Source of the DNA: an uncultured Ruminococcus sp.
GTDB lineage: Bacteria; Bacillota; Clostridia; Oscillospirales; Ruminococcaceae
DNA length: 49,085 nucleotides
Reading direction: 5' to 3'
Assembly (NCBI GenBank): GCA_902786975.1
Contig: CADAES010000014.1
Location: 1-49,085 of the forward strand
The position numbers and the translations under genes are program-made. The notes below the pieces were generated by a model. The model saw only the letters and a program-made list of their open reading frames with translations, did not search any database and was not told the DNA's origin. Position 1 is the stretch's first letter; each line of letters begins with the position of its first letter. Below are positions 28,910 to 36,058 of the stretch, in pieces.

Positions 28910-29428
28910 TATGCATTTAAATACATAAAATGGTAATAGCAAAAGGAGTTAAGCAAAATTTATGATGACATTATTTGCAAAAAAATAGTCAAAAGACTTA
29001 GAAATAGTCGGGGGCTGAAGGCGAGTAGGCAAGAATTGCAGGGCAAAATTGTCAATCAGGCTGCAGAAGACAAAAATCGAAGAAAAGCAGAAAAAAACCA
29101 TAAAAATTTGCCGTGTCAAGTAAAATACTTTACGTCGGAATTTAAAACAGAAATCATTTGTTGTGACATTTGAAATCGGAAATTTTATATATATTTTGTT
29201 CATAATCGAGCGTTTTTGAATTAGTTTTTGCTGAAAACAAGCGGATTTTCTGCTGTTTGTCCTGTAAAGCAAATAACTTAACAGCGCTATTTTGGAATAT
29301 GGGCGTGTAAAGTTAAAATGCTTTGTGAAAATGCCCAAAGAAAAATATGAAATACCCCGAAAAATGTAAATTGTTGTAAATTGTGCAAGCTATACAAATT
29401 TGTTGAGAGTTATTTGTCAAAAAACACA
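28910..29428. other. 520-base AT-rich gap with no supported gene
   Basis: Both strands were read. The only long frame is a minus-strand one (28949-29338), with a TTG start, no ribosome site and Phe/Lys/Ile-rich composition, which I reject. Weak palindromes occur (TGCATTTAAATACA at 28913; GTAAAATACTTTAC at 29120), but no promoter-terminator pair. It may be a decayed gene or a regulatory upstream region of nrdD. Confidence 0.5.
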
Positions 29429-29457
29429 TTGACACTCAAAGGCAAATACTATATACT
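29429..29457 (+). promoter_or_regulatory. Promoter of nrdD
   Basis: TTGACA (29429-29434), 17-base spacer, TATACT (29452-29457). The leader of ~125 bases up to the nrdD ATG shows no riboswitch I recognise. Confidence 0.8.
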
Positions 29458-29493
29458 TTGAATTGTTCCGAACGAACCACAAGATATAGTGGT
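29443..29493. promoter_or_regulatory. Two NrdR-like boxes on the nrdD promoter
   Basis: Box 1 (29443-29460) has the core TACTATATACT and covers the -10 hexamer. Box 2 (29476-29493) is the palindrome ACCACAAGATATAGTGGT. Their centres are 33 bp apart, about three helical turns. Tandem ACACTATATATAGTGT-like boxes at such spacing are the known target of NrdR, the dATP/ATP-sensing repressor of ribonucleotide reductase genes. Box 1 is the weaker match. Confidence 0.65.
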
Positions 29494-29588
29494 CGGACAT
29501 CTGCTGTTAGAATACTTATCATTCACTGTTGAAATCATTTCGTGTTTTGCATCATATTATATATAGAAGACCTTGGAGGATAATCACT

Positions 29589-31829
29589 ATGATCATTAAA
29601 ATAAAGAAGCGTGACGGAAGAACTGTTACTTTCAATATAGAAAAGATCGCCAATGCTATTTATAAAGCAGCTCAGTCTGTAGGCGGTTCCGATCAGGAGG
29701 AGGCTCTTATCCTTTCCGGCAAGGTCGTTGATATGCTTATGGAAAAGAACCTTACAGCTCCTACCGTTGAACAGATACAGGACTGTGTTGAAAAGGTGCT
29801 TATCAATGAGGGCCATGCCGCTACGGCTAAGGCTTATATCCTCTACAGATCCGAGAGGACCCGTGCAAGAGAGATGAATACCAGGCTGATGAAGGTCTAT
29901 GAGGACCTTACCTTCAAGTCCGCCAAGGATTCCGACCTCAAGCGTGAGAATGCCAATATCGACGGCGATACGGCTATGGGCACGATGCTCAAGTACGGTT
30001 CTGTCGGCGCTAAGGAATTCTATGAGATGTATGTCCTTGACCCGGTGCATGCCAAGGCTCACTCCGAGGGAGATATCCATATCCACGATATGGACTTTTA
30101 TACTCTTACTACGACCTGTACTCAGATAGATCTTTCAAAACTCTTTGCTAACGGATTTTCTACCGGTCACGGCTATCTGAGGACTCCTAATGATATTTCC
30201 AGCTATGCTGCGCTTGCCTGCATCGCTATCCAGTCCAATCAGAACGACCAGCATGGTGGTCAGTCACTGCCGAAATTTGATTACGATATGGCTGAAGGCG
30301 TAGCTAAGACGTTCAGGCACAGATATCGTGACAATGTTCACAGGGCTTTGAATCTGCTTGGCGGATTTGACAATTCGCAGGCTATTGCAAAGAAGCTCGT
30401 TGATCAGCTTGAGGAGAAGGGATATGTACCTACTCTTGCTAACGACAACGGCTATCAGGACGCCGAAGCTAAGCTTCTTATCCAGATCGTCGATGCTCCG
30501 ACTGTAAAGAAAATACAGAGCTTTGCCTACAAGACTTCTGTCAAGGAGACTGACAGAGCTACATATCAGGCTATGGAAGCTCTTATCCATAACCTCAATA
30601 CTATGAATTCAAGAGCAGGTGCCCAGACACCGTTTAGTTCCATTAACTACGGAACCGATACCTCTATAGAGGGAAGAATGGTCATCAAGAACGTTCTTCT
30701 TGCAGAGGAGGCAGGTCTTGGCAACGGCGAGACACCTATCTTCCCGATACATATCTTCAAGGTCAAGGAAGGTGTCAACTTCAATCCTACCGACCCTAAC
30801 TACGATCTGTTCAAGCTTGCTTGCAGGGTTTCCGCTAAGCGTCTTTTCCCGAATTTCTCGTTTATTGACGCTCCGTATAATCTTCAGTATTATAAAGAAG
30901 GCGACCCGAACACCGAAATTGCATACATGGGCTGCCGTACAAGAGTTATCTCCAACGCTCACGATCCTTCGAGAGAGATCGTTACCGGCAGAGGCAATCT
31001 TTCGTTCACATCTATCAACCTCCCTCGTCTTGGCATCAAAGCCAACAAGAATATCGGACAGTTTTTTGACAGCCTTGATGAGATGATGCAGCTTTGCATC
31101 GACCAGCTCAAGCACAGATTCAAGATCCAGTGCATGAAGAAGGTAAAGAATTACCCGTTCCTTATGGGACAGGGCGTCTGGATCGATTCCGAGAAGCTCT
31201 CTATGGACGATACTGTTGAGGAAGTGCTCAAACACGGTACTCTTTCTGTAGGCTTCATCGGTCTTGCCGAGTGCCTTGTGGCTCTTACCGGAAAGCATCA
31301 CGGCGAAGATGAGGAGTCCAGAAAGCTCGGACTTGAGATAATAACCCGTATGAGAGCAAGAATGGATGAGGAAACCAAACGTACAGGTCTTAATTTCTCG
31401 CTGCTCGCAACACCGGCAGAGGGACTCTCCGGGCGTTTCGTAAAGATGGACAAGAAGCGTTTTGGCGAGATAAAAGGTGTAACGGACAGAGAGTATTATA
31501 CCAACTCGTTCCATGTCCCTGTATATTTTAATATCAACGCATTTGAGAAGCTTAAAATAGAGGCTCCGTACCACGCTCTTACTAACGCCGGACATATCAG
31601 CTACATAGAGCTTGACGGAGATCCGCTGAATAATCTTACCGCTTTTGAAAAGGTCGTAAGGTATATGAAGGAAGTTGGCATCGGTTATGGTTCCATAAAC
31701 CATCCCGTAGACCGTGACCCTGTTTGCGGCTACACCGGCATAATCGGTGACAAGTGTCCTAAGTGCGGCAGATCTGAGGCTGAACACAATAGAGTCTGCC
31801 ACGAAAGAATCCCACGTCTCAAAGCATAG
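29589..31829 (+). CDS. nrdD: Anaerobic (class III) ribonucleotide reductase, C-terminus ending before the glycyl-radical loop (746 aa)
   Basis: Reduces ribonucleotides to deoxyribonucleotides without oxygen. ATP-cone at residues ~1-95 (IKKRDGRTVTFNIEKIANAI), the allosteric dATP/ATP site. Barrel core with MGCRTRVISNAHDP (C449, the probable thiyl-radical Cys), GRGNLSFTSINLPRLG, and NHPVDRDPVCGYTGIIGD. The C-terminal zinc region keeps C713, C723 and C726 (VCGY, CPKC); the first Cys of the usual CxxC is replaced (DRDPVC). The protein ends CHERIPRLKA, where relatives continue ERIRRITGYLVG with the radical glycine. No frame beyond the stop restores it. GGAGGA lies 8 bases before the ATG at 29589; an extension to 29529 adds no family sequence. 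Confidence 0.93.
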   Translation: MIIKIKKRDGRTVTFNIEKIANAIYKAAQSVGGSDQEEALILSGKVVDMLMEKNLTAPTVEQIQDCVEKVLINEGHAATAKAYILYRSERTRAREMNTRLMKVYEDLTFKSAKDSDLKRENANIDGDTAMGTMLKYGSVGAKEFYEMYVLDPVHAKAHSEGDIHIHDMDFYTLTTTCTQIDLSKLFANGFSTGHGYLRTPNDISSYAALACIAIQSNQNDQHGGQSLPKFDYDMAEGVAKTFRHRYRDNVHRALNLLGGFDNSQAIAKKLVDQLEEKGYVPTLANDNGYQDAEAKLLIQIVDAPTVKKIQSFAYKTSVKETDRATYQAMEALIHNLNTMNSRAGAQTPFSSINYGTDTSIEGRMVIKNVLLAEEAGLGNGETPIFPIHIFKVKEGVNFNPTDPNYDLFKLACRVSAKRLFPNFSFIDAPYNLQYYKEGDPNTEIAYMGCRTRVISNAHDPSREIVTGRGNLSFTSINLPRLGIKANKNIGQFFDSLDEMMQLCIDQLKHRFKIQCMKKVKNYPFLMGQGVWIDSEKLSMDDTVEEVLKHGTLSVGFIGLAECLVALTGKHHGEDEESRKLGLEIITRMRARMDEETKRTGLNFSLLATPAEGLSGRFVKMDKKRFGEIKGVTDREYYTNSFHVPVYFNINAFEKLKIEAPYHALTNAGHISYIELDGDPLNNLTAFEKVVRYMKEVGIGYGSINHPVDRDPVCGYTGIIGDKCPKCGRSEAEHNRVCHERIPRLKA

Positions 31830-31850
31830 TCAAGTATGCTCTCTTTTTAG

Positions 31851-31895
31851 GGGCTTCGTTTCTGCTGTCAGATGGAACGAAGCCCGCATTTTTTT
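31851..31895 (+). terminator. Terminator-like hairpin between nrdD and nrdG
   Basis: GGGCTTCGTT (31851-31860) with AACGAAGCCC (31876-31885), ten perfect pairs, followed by GCATTTTTTT. It should reduce nrdG transcription relative to nrdD unless nrdG has its own promoter, which I do not see. Confidence 0.75.
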
Positions 31896-31934
31896 CTTGG
31901 ATCGAAATACTCCTGAACTAACGGAGGGATAATT

Positions 31935-32456
31935 ATGAAAATAAGGATAGCGGGTGTAGTGAACGAATCTATCGTTGACGGTCCCGGTTTCAGATATACG
32001 GTCTTTACCCAGGGCTGTCCCCATCACTGCGAGGGCTGTCACAATCCTCAGACTCACGATTTCAACGGCGGCAGGGAGACCGATACCGATGAGATATTCA
32101 ACGACATTATCAAGGACAAGCTCCTTGACGGTGTCACATTCAGCGGCGGCGACCCATTCTGTCAGTGCAAGCCTCTGACTGAGCTTGCCAGAAAGATAAG
32201 AGCCTACGACGGATTTATCACTCCGCTGAATATAATTGCTTATACAGGCTACACCTATGAATACCTTATCGCAAACGCAAACGAGGAAAACGGGTATATG
32301 GAGCTTCTGAAAGAACTTGATTATCTCGTTGACGGTCCGTTCGTGCTTGCTAAAAGAAGCCTTGAACTGAAGTTTATGGGCAGCTCCAATCAGAGATTTA
32401 TTGATGTGAAGCAGTCGCTGGAACAAGGAAAAGCTGTTGTTGTAGAACCATATTAA
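31935..32456 (+). CDS. nrdG: Anaerobic ribonucleotide reductase activating protein (173 aa)
   Basis: Radical SAM enzyme that makes the glycyl radical on NrdD using SAM and a [4Fe-4S] cluster. The cluster motif CPHHCEGC (CX3CX2C) lies at residues ~29-36 within QGCPHHCEGCHNPQTHDFNG. The SAM contact VTFSGGDPFCQ lies near 68. NIIAYTGYTYEYL and LDYLVDGPFV are typical later parts. Full length. ACGGAGGGA lies before the ATG. An intact activase argues that its partner's glycyl-radical site exists somewhere, which makes the nrdD end puzzling. Confidence 0.95.
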   Translation: MKIRIAGVVNESIVDGPGFRYTVFTQGCPHHCEGCHNPQTHDFNGGRETDTDEIFNDIIKDKLLDGVTFSGGDPFCQCKPLTELARKIRAYDGFITPLNIIAYTGYTYEYLIANANEENGYMELLKELDYLVDGPFVLAKRSLELKFMGSSNQRFIDVKQSLEQGKAVVVEPY

Positions 32457-32468
32457 AAGAAAACAGAG

Positions 32469-32519
32469 GTTATTGCATTCGCAATAACGACATTAGGACG
32501 GCGTTGACCGTCCTTTTTC
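32469..32519 (+). terminator. Hairpin and terminator after nrdG
   Basis: GTTATTGC-ATTC-GCAATAAC (32469-32488) is a perfect hairpin. Right after it comes the terminator AGGACGG / CCGTCCT (32495-32501, 32508-32514) with TTTT. Confidence 0.85.
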
Positions 32520-32542
32520 TTTTGCAAATATTCATTTAATAC

Positions 32543-32571
32543 TTGATAATAGTCTGATTATATGCTATACT
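32543..32571 (+). promoter_or_regulatory. Promoter of the methionine synthase operon
   Basis: TTGATA (32543-32548), 17-base spacer, TATACT (32566-32571), 21 bases before the ATG. The 5' leader is too short for a cobalamin or SAM riboswitch. Confidence 0.75.
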
Positions 32572-32592
32572 CAACTTTTAGAGGGTGGTTCA

Positions 32593-33270
32593 ATGAGTAT
32601 AACTCTTAATGAGATAAATAAAGCCGAGGCTTTGAGATATATGGGCTACGGAAAAGCCAAGCCCGATGAGGTCACGCTAAGAAACATCGACGAGTGTGAA
32701 AAGGCTTTGCTTGAATCGATTAACCCTAAGTATATATACCGTGTATTTGACATCAGACACGCTGAAAACAGTGTTGAGATCATAGGCACTTCTCTTGTTT
32801 TGACCGGGACAGATATTTGCAGGCATCTTAAAGGCTGCGATAAAGCTGCACTTCTTGCTGCGACAGTATCAGACGGCGCTGACAGGCTTATACGATACTA
32901 TTCAGCATTTGATATGGCAAAGTCTGTTATCACCGATTGCCTTGCGAGTGCTGCGGTCGAACAGGTCTGCAACGAGGTGGACAGGATAATACGCTCAAGC
33001 ACCGAGCAGAAATACCAGACCTGGAGGTTTTCTCCTGGATACGGCGACCTTCCGCTTGAGGTGCAGAAGGATTTTCTTGATGTTCTTGATGCGGGCAAGA
33101 GGATAGGACTTAATGTATTGGACAACTATATGATGGTTCCGACAAAGTCGGTCACAGCGATAGTCGGTCTTTCGGACAGTGAGATATCAAAAGGCAGGCG
33201 AGGCTGTTCCTGCTGCAATATGAGGGACAGATGTGCATACAGGATAAGGGGTGAACACTGTGGAGTTTAA
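32593..33270 (+). CDS. Stand-alone B12-dependent methionine synthase activation-domain protein (225 aa)
   Basis: Corresponds to the C-terminal SAM-binding reactivation domain of MetH, which remethylates cob(II)alamin. EALRYMGYGKAKPDEVT (residues ~13-29) and RFSPGYGDLPLEVQKDFLD (~148-166) carry the RxSPGY signature. VPTKSVTAIVGLS follows near 186. The C-terminus is Cys-rich (GCSCCNMRDRCAYR), as in the clostridial stand-alone forms, and may bind metal. GAGGGTGG lies before the ATG. It precedes and overlaps metH, whose product has no such domain, so the two most likely work as a pair. Confidence 0.92.
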   Translation: MSITLNEINKAEALRYMGYGKAKPDEVTLRNIDECEKALLESINPKYIYRVFDIRHAENSVEIIGTSLVLTGTDICRHLKGCDKAALLAATVSDGADRLIRYYSAFDMAKSVITDCLASAAVEQVCNEVDRIIRSSTEQKYQTWRFSPGYGDLPLEVQKDFLDVLDAGKRIGLNVLDNYMMVPTKSVTAIVGLSDSEISKGRRGCSCCNMRDRCAYRIRGEHCGV

Positions 33271-35617
33271 GGAACTCTTAAAAAAAGAATATGTGCTGCT
33301 TGACGGTGCTATGGGAACTATGCTCCAGGCGAGCGGACTTAAAATGGGTGAAACGCCCGAGGCGCTCAACCTGCAAAAGCCCGAGCTGCTTGTGGATATC
33401 CACAGAAAGTACGTTGAAGCTGGCTCGGATATAATCTATGCAAACACTTTCGGTGCTAACAGGTTTAAGCTCCACAAATGCGGATACAGCGTAGAAGAGG
33501 TGATCCCGGCTGCCATCGCAAACGCCAAAAAAGCGTGTGAGGGCACAGATACGCTTGTAGCGCTTGATATCGGGCCTATCGGACAGCTGCTTGAACCAAC
33601 AGGCACTCTGACCTTTGAAGAGGCTTACGATGTGTTCAGACAGCAGGTCCTTGCGGGAAAAGATGCCGATGTTATCGTTTTTGAGACGATGACCGACCTT
33701 TACGAGCTTAAAGCTGCGGTGCTTGCCGCAAAGGAAAACTCCGATAAGCCTGTGATCTGCACAATGACCTTTGAGGAGAATATGCGTACATTTACAGGCG
33801 TTTGCGTAAGCTCTATGGCGATTACTCTTGAGGGACTGGGCGTCGATGCGATAGGCGTAAACTGCTCGCTCGGACCAAAGGAGCTTTATCCTGTTGTCGA
33901 GGAGATATGCAGGTGGACCGAGCTGCCTGTCGTTGTTAAGCCTAATGCTGGCTTGCCTGACCCTGTCACAAATGAGTACAACTGTTCGCCCGAGGAATTT
34001 GCACAGTATGCCGAAAAGCTTTTGCCGCTGGGCGTAAAGATACTCGGCGGCTGCTGCGGTACAAGCCCCGATTATATAAGGGCTCTTTGCAGTATGCTAA
34101 AAGGCAGGAAGCATATCAGTACCGAAAAGCATATACCTTGCGCTGTGTGCAGTCCGACTTCGACCGTTGTTATCGACAGACCGAGGATCATCGGCGAAAG
34201 AATAAATCCTACAGGCAAAAAGCGCTTTAAGGAAGCCCTTGCCGCAAACGATATCGGCTACGTTCTGAGCCAGGCTATCGAGCAGGTACACGCTGGGGCC
34301 GACCTGCTTGACGTTAACGTAGGTATGCCGGGAATTGATGAAAAGGCGATGATGATAAAGGTACTGAAACAGATACAGGGCGTTGTCAGTGTGCCTCTGC
34401 AGATAGATACGACTATGCCCGAGGTGCTTGAAGCCGCTTTGAGAGTGTATAACGGAAAGCCGATAGTAAACTCCGTAAACGGCGAGGAAAAGTCGCTATC
34501 AACGGTTTTGTCGCTTGTAAAGAAATTCGGCGCTTGCGTTGTAGGTCTTACTCTTGATGAAAACGGTATCCCCAAAAAAGCCGAAGATCGTTTCAGGATC
34601 GCAGAACGAATACTTGACAGAGCCCTGAAGCTTGGCATCAAAAAGGAAAACGTCTTTATCGACTGCCTTACGCTCACCGCCTCGGCAGAGCAGGAGGGAG
34701 TTCTCGAAACGCTGAAGGCTGTTGAAATGGTAAAAACAAAGCTCGGTCTGAGAACGGTACTTGGAGTTTCAAACATCAGCTTCGGTCTGCCAAACAGGGA
34801 GCTTGTCAACAGTACATTCCTTACAATGGCGCTGACAAAGGGACTTGACCTGCCGATAATCAATCCCAATGTTGCTTCGATGACAGGCGCAGTCAGAGCC
34901 TACAAACTGCTTTCAAATATTGATGTGAACTCGGTCGAGTTTATCTCTAACTATAACGGCGTTCAGAACAGCTCCGCTGCACCTGCTTCGGCTAAGACTG
35001 CCGATCTGCCGTATGCACTTGCGAACGGTCTTAAAGATGAGGCTGCGAGCCTGACCGCTAAGCTCCTTGAGGAGCATGAACCGATGTATGTCGTGAACGA
35101 GATGCTTATCCCTGCGCTTGACAAGGCGGGGGCTGAATTTGAAACAGGCAAGATATTCCTGCCTCAGCTTATACAGACCGCAGGCGTTGCGCAGGTCTGC
35201 TTTGAAGAGATAAAGAAAAAGATACTTTCAAGCGGCGAAAAGACTGTTTCAAAGGGTAAAATAATCCTTGCGACCGTCAAAGGAGATATCCACGACATCG
35301 GAAAGAACATTGTCAAGGTGCTGCTTGAAAACTACGGTTATGAGGTCATTGACCTCGGCAGAGATGTCGACTGTCAGCTCGTTGTTGACGAAACTATAAA
35401 AAACGATGTTCACCTTGTCGGGCTTTCGGCTCTGATGACGACAACTCTTGTCAGCATGGAAAAGACGATAAAGCTGTTAAGAGATAACAATGTCGATTGC
35501 AGGATAATGGTCGGCGGTGCTGTAGTCACAGAGGATTATGCTATGCAGATAGGCGCTGACTATTACGCAAAGGACGCAAAGGAATCGGTCGATATCGCCA
35601 AAAAAGTCTTAGGCTGA
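33260..35617 (+). CDS. metH: Cobalamin-dependent methionine synthase, lacking the activation domain (785 aa)
   Basis: Transfers methyl from methyltetrahydrofolate to homocysteine through B12. Homocysteine domain at ~1-290 (VLLDGAMGTMLQASGL; zinc Cys in VNCSLGP and GGCCGTSPDYI). Pterin domain at ~305-560 (IIGERINPTGKKRFKEAL, GADLLDVNVGMPGID, GVSNISFGLPNRELVN). Cap plus Rossmann B12 domain at ~575-785, with DIHDIGKNIVKVLLENYGY holding the axial His (DxHxxG). GTG at 33260 is preferred because GGGG ends 8-9 bases upstream; GTG at 33251 abuts it. About 440 residues shorter than E. coli MetH, since the SAM domain is the preceding gene. Confidence 0.95.
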   Translation: MEFKELLKKEYVLLDGAMGTMLQASGLKMGETPEALNLQKPELLVDIHRKYVEAGSDIIYANTFGANRFKLHKCGYSVEEVIPAAIANAKKACEGTDTLVALDIGPIGQLLEPTGTLTFEEAYDVFRQQVLAGKDADVIVFETMTDLYELKAAVLAAKENSDKPVICTMTFEENMRTFTGVCVSSMAITLEGLGVDAIGVNCSLGPKELYPVVEEICRWTELPVVVKPNAGLPDPVTNEYNCSPEEFAQYAEKLLPLGVKILGGCCGTSPDYIRALCSMLKGRKHISTEKHIPCAVCSPTSTVVIDRPRIIGERINPTGKKRFKEALAANDIGYVLSQAIEQVHAGADLLDVNVGMPGIDEKAMMIKVLKQIQGVVSVPLQIDTTMPEVLEAALRVYNGKPIVNSVNGEEKSLSTVLSLVKKFGACVVGLTLDENGIPKKAEDRFRIAERILDRALKLGIKKENVFIDCLTLTASAEQEGVLETLKAVEMVKTKLGLRTVLGVSNISFGLPNRELVNSTFLTMALTKGLDLPIINPNVASMTGAVRAYKLLSNIDVNSVEFISNYNGVQNSSAAPASAKTADLPYALANGLKDEAASLTAKLLEEHEPMYVVNEMLIPALDKAGAEFETGKIFLPQLIQTAGVAQVCFEEIKKKILSSGEKTVSKGKIILATVKGDIHDIGKNIVKVLLENYGYEVIDLGRDVDCQLVVDETIKNDVHLVGLSALMTTTLVSMEKTIKLLRDNNVDCRIMVGGAVVTEDYAMQIGADYYAKDAKESVDIAKKVLG

Positions 35618-35624
35618 CAATACT

Positions 35625-35654
35625 AAGCTCTCCCGTAATACGGAGAGCTTTTTT
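35625..35654 (+). terminator. Terminator of the methionine synthase operon
   Basis: AAGCTCTCC (35625-35633) with GGAGAGCTT (35642-35650), followed by TTTT. Confidence 0.9.
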
Positions 35655-35714
35655 GTGTGTATAGATCAGAAATTTCTGCCAATAATCCTTATATAAACAT
35701 ACAGGAGGCAAAAA

Positions 35715-35954
35715 ATGAGATCAAAACTATCAAGACTTAAATCGGCTGTAATAATCGGAGCTGCGTGCGTTTATGCGTTGATGTTCTTTACGGGCGGCGG
35801 GGATAACGTCAATGTACAAAGCTGGTTCATTACGGGAACGTCTTTTTACGAAGAGATAAGTGACGACTGCGGAACAGTCGTAGTTAACGATAATGACAGC
35901 GAGGTCGAGTTCAGCTTCGGGCTCTTTGAGCTGCTCAGAAAGATTTTCTCCTAA
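35715..35954 (+). CDS. Small membrane-anchored or secreted protein (79 aa)
   Basis: AGGAGG lies 8 bases before the ATG. Basic N-terminus (RSKLSRLKS), one hydrophobic helix at ~11-26 (AVIIGAACVYALMFFTGG), then an acidic exposed part (YEEISDDCGTVVVNDNDSEV) and an amphipathic C-terminus (FGLFELLRKIF). The hydrophobic core could be an uncleaved anchor. No clear promoter in 35655-35700. Family unknown. Confidence 0.65.
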   Translation: MRSKLSRLKSAVIIGAACVYALMFFTGGGDNVNVQSWFITGTSFYEEISDDCGTVVVNDNDSEVEFSFGLFELLRKIFS

Positions 35955-35991
35955 CTGTACATTTTATTGTACTTATATAAGCTATGCTTTG

Positions 35992-36020
35992 TTGACAAAG
36001 CACTCCTTTTGTAGTATACT
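35992..36020 (+). promoter_or_regulatory. Promoter of addB-addA
   Basis: TTGACA (35992-35997), 17-base spacer, TATACT (36015-36020), 38 bases before the GTG. No LexA-type box seen. Confidence 0.85.
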
Positions 36021-36058
36021 TGTAATGTAGAAATCTGTAAATAAGGGGTGCTTTGTTT

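Noticed and set aside
28949-29338. 129-codon minus-strand frame in the gap before nrdD
   Set aside because: It starts with TTG, has no ribosome site or promoter, and its Phe/Lys/Ile-rich composition is what AT-rich non-coding DNA gives.
31710-31760. VCGYTG in NrdD as the glycyl-radical motif
   Set aside because: It resembles RVCGYLG of E. coli, but lies before the CPKC pair and lines up with the first half of the zinc site (ECGFTGE), not with the radical loop behind it.
30609-31802. 397-codon minus-strand frame inside nrdD
   Set aside because: Shadow of a strongly coding plus-strand gene; no start signals, no recognisable family.
31800-31932. Frameshift that hides the NrdD C-terminus
   Set aside because: Both other frames after codon 735 were read; neither gives GYL or the following RFN/AK pattern. 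The stretch VRWNEAR in one frame is chance.
35192-35260. Cobalamin riboswitch for metH
   Set aside because: The 5' leader of the operon (about 32578-32592) is far too short and no B12 box is seen near the promoter or within this part of the gene.
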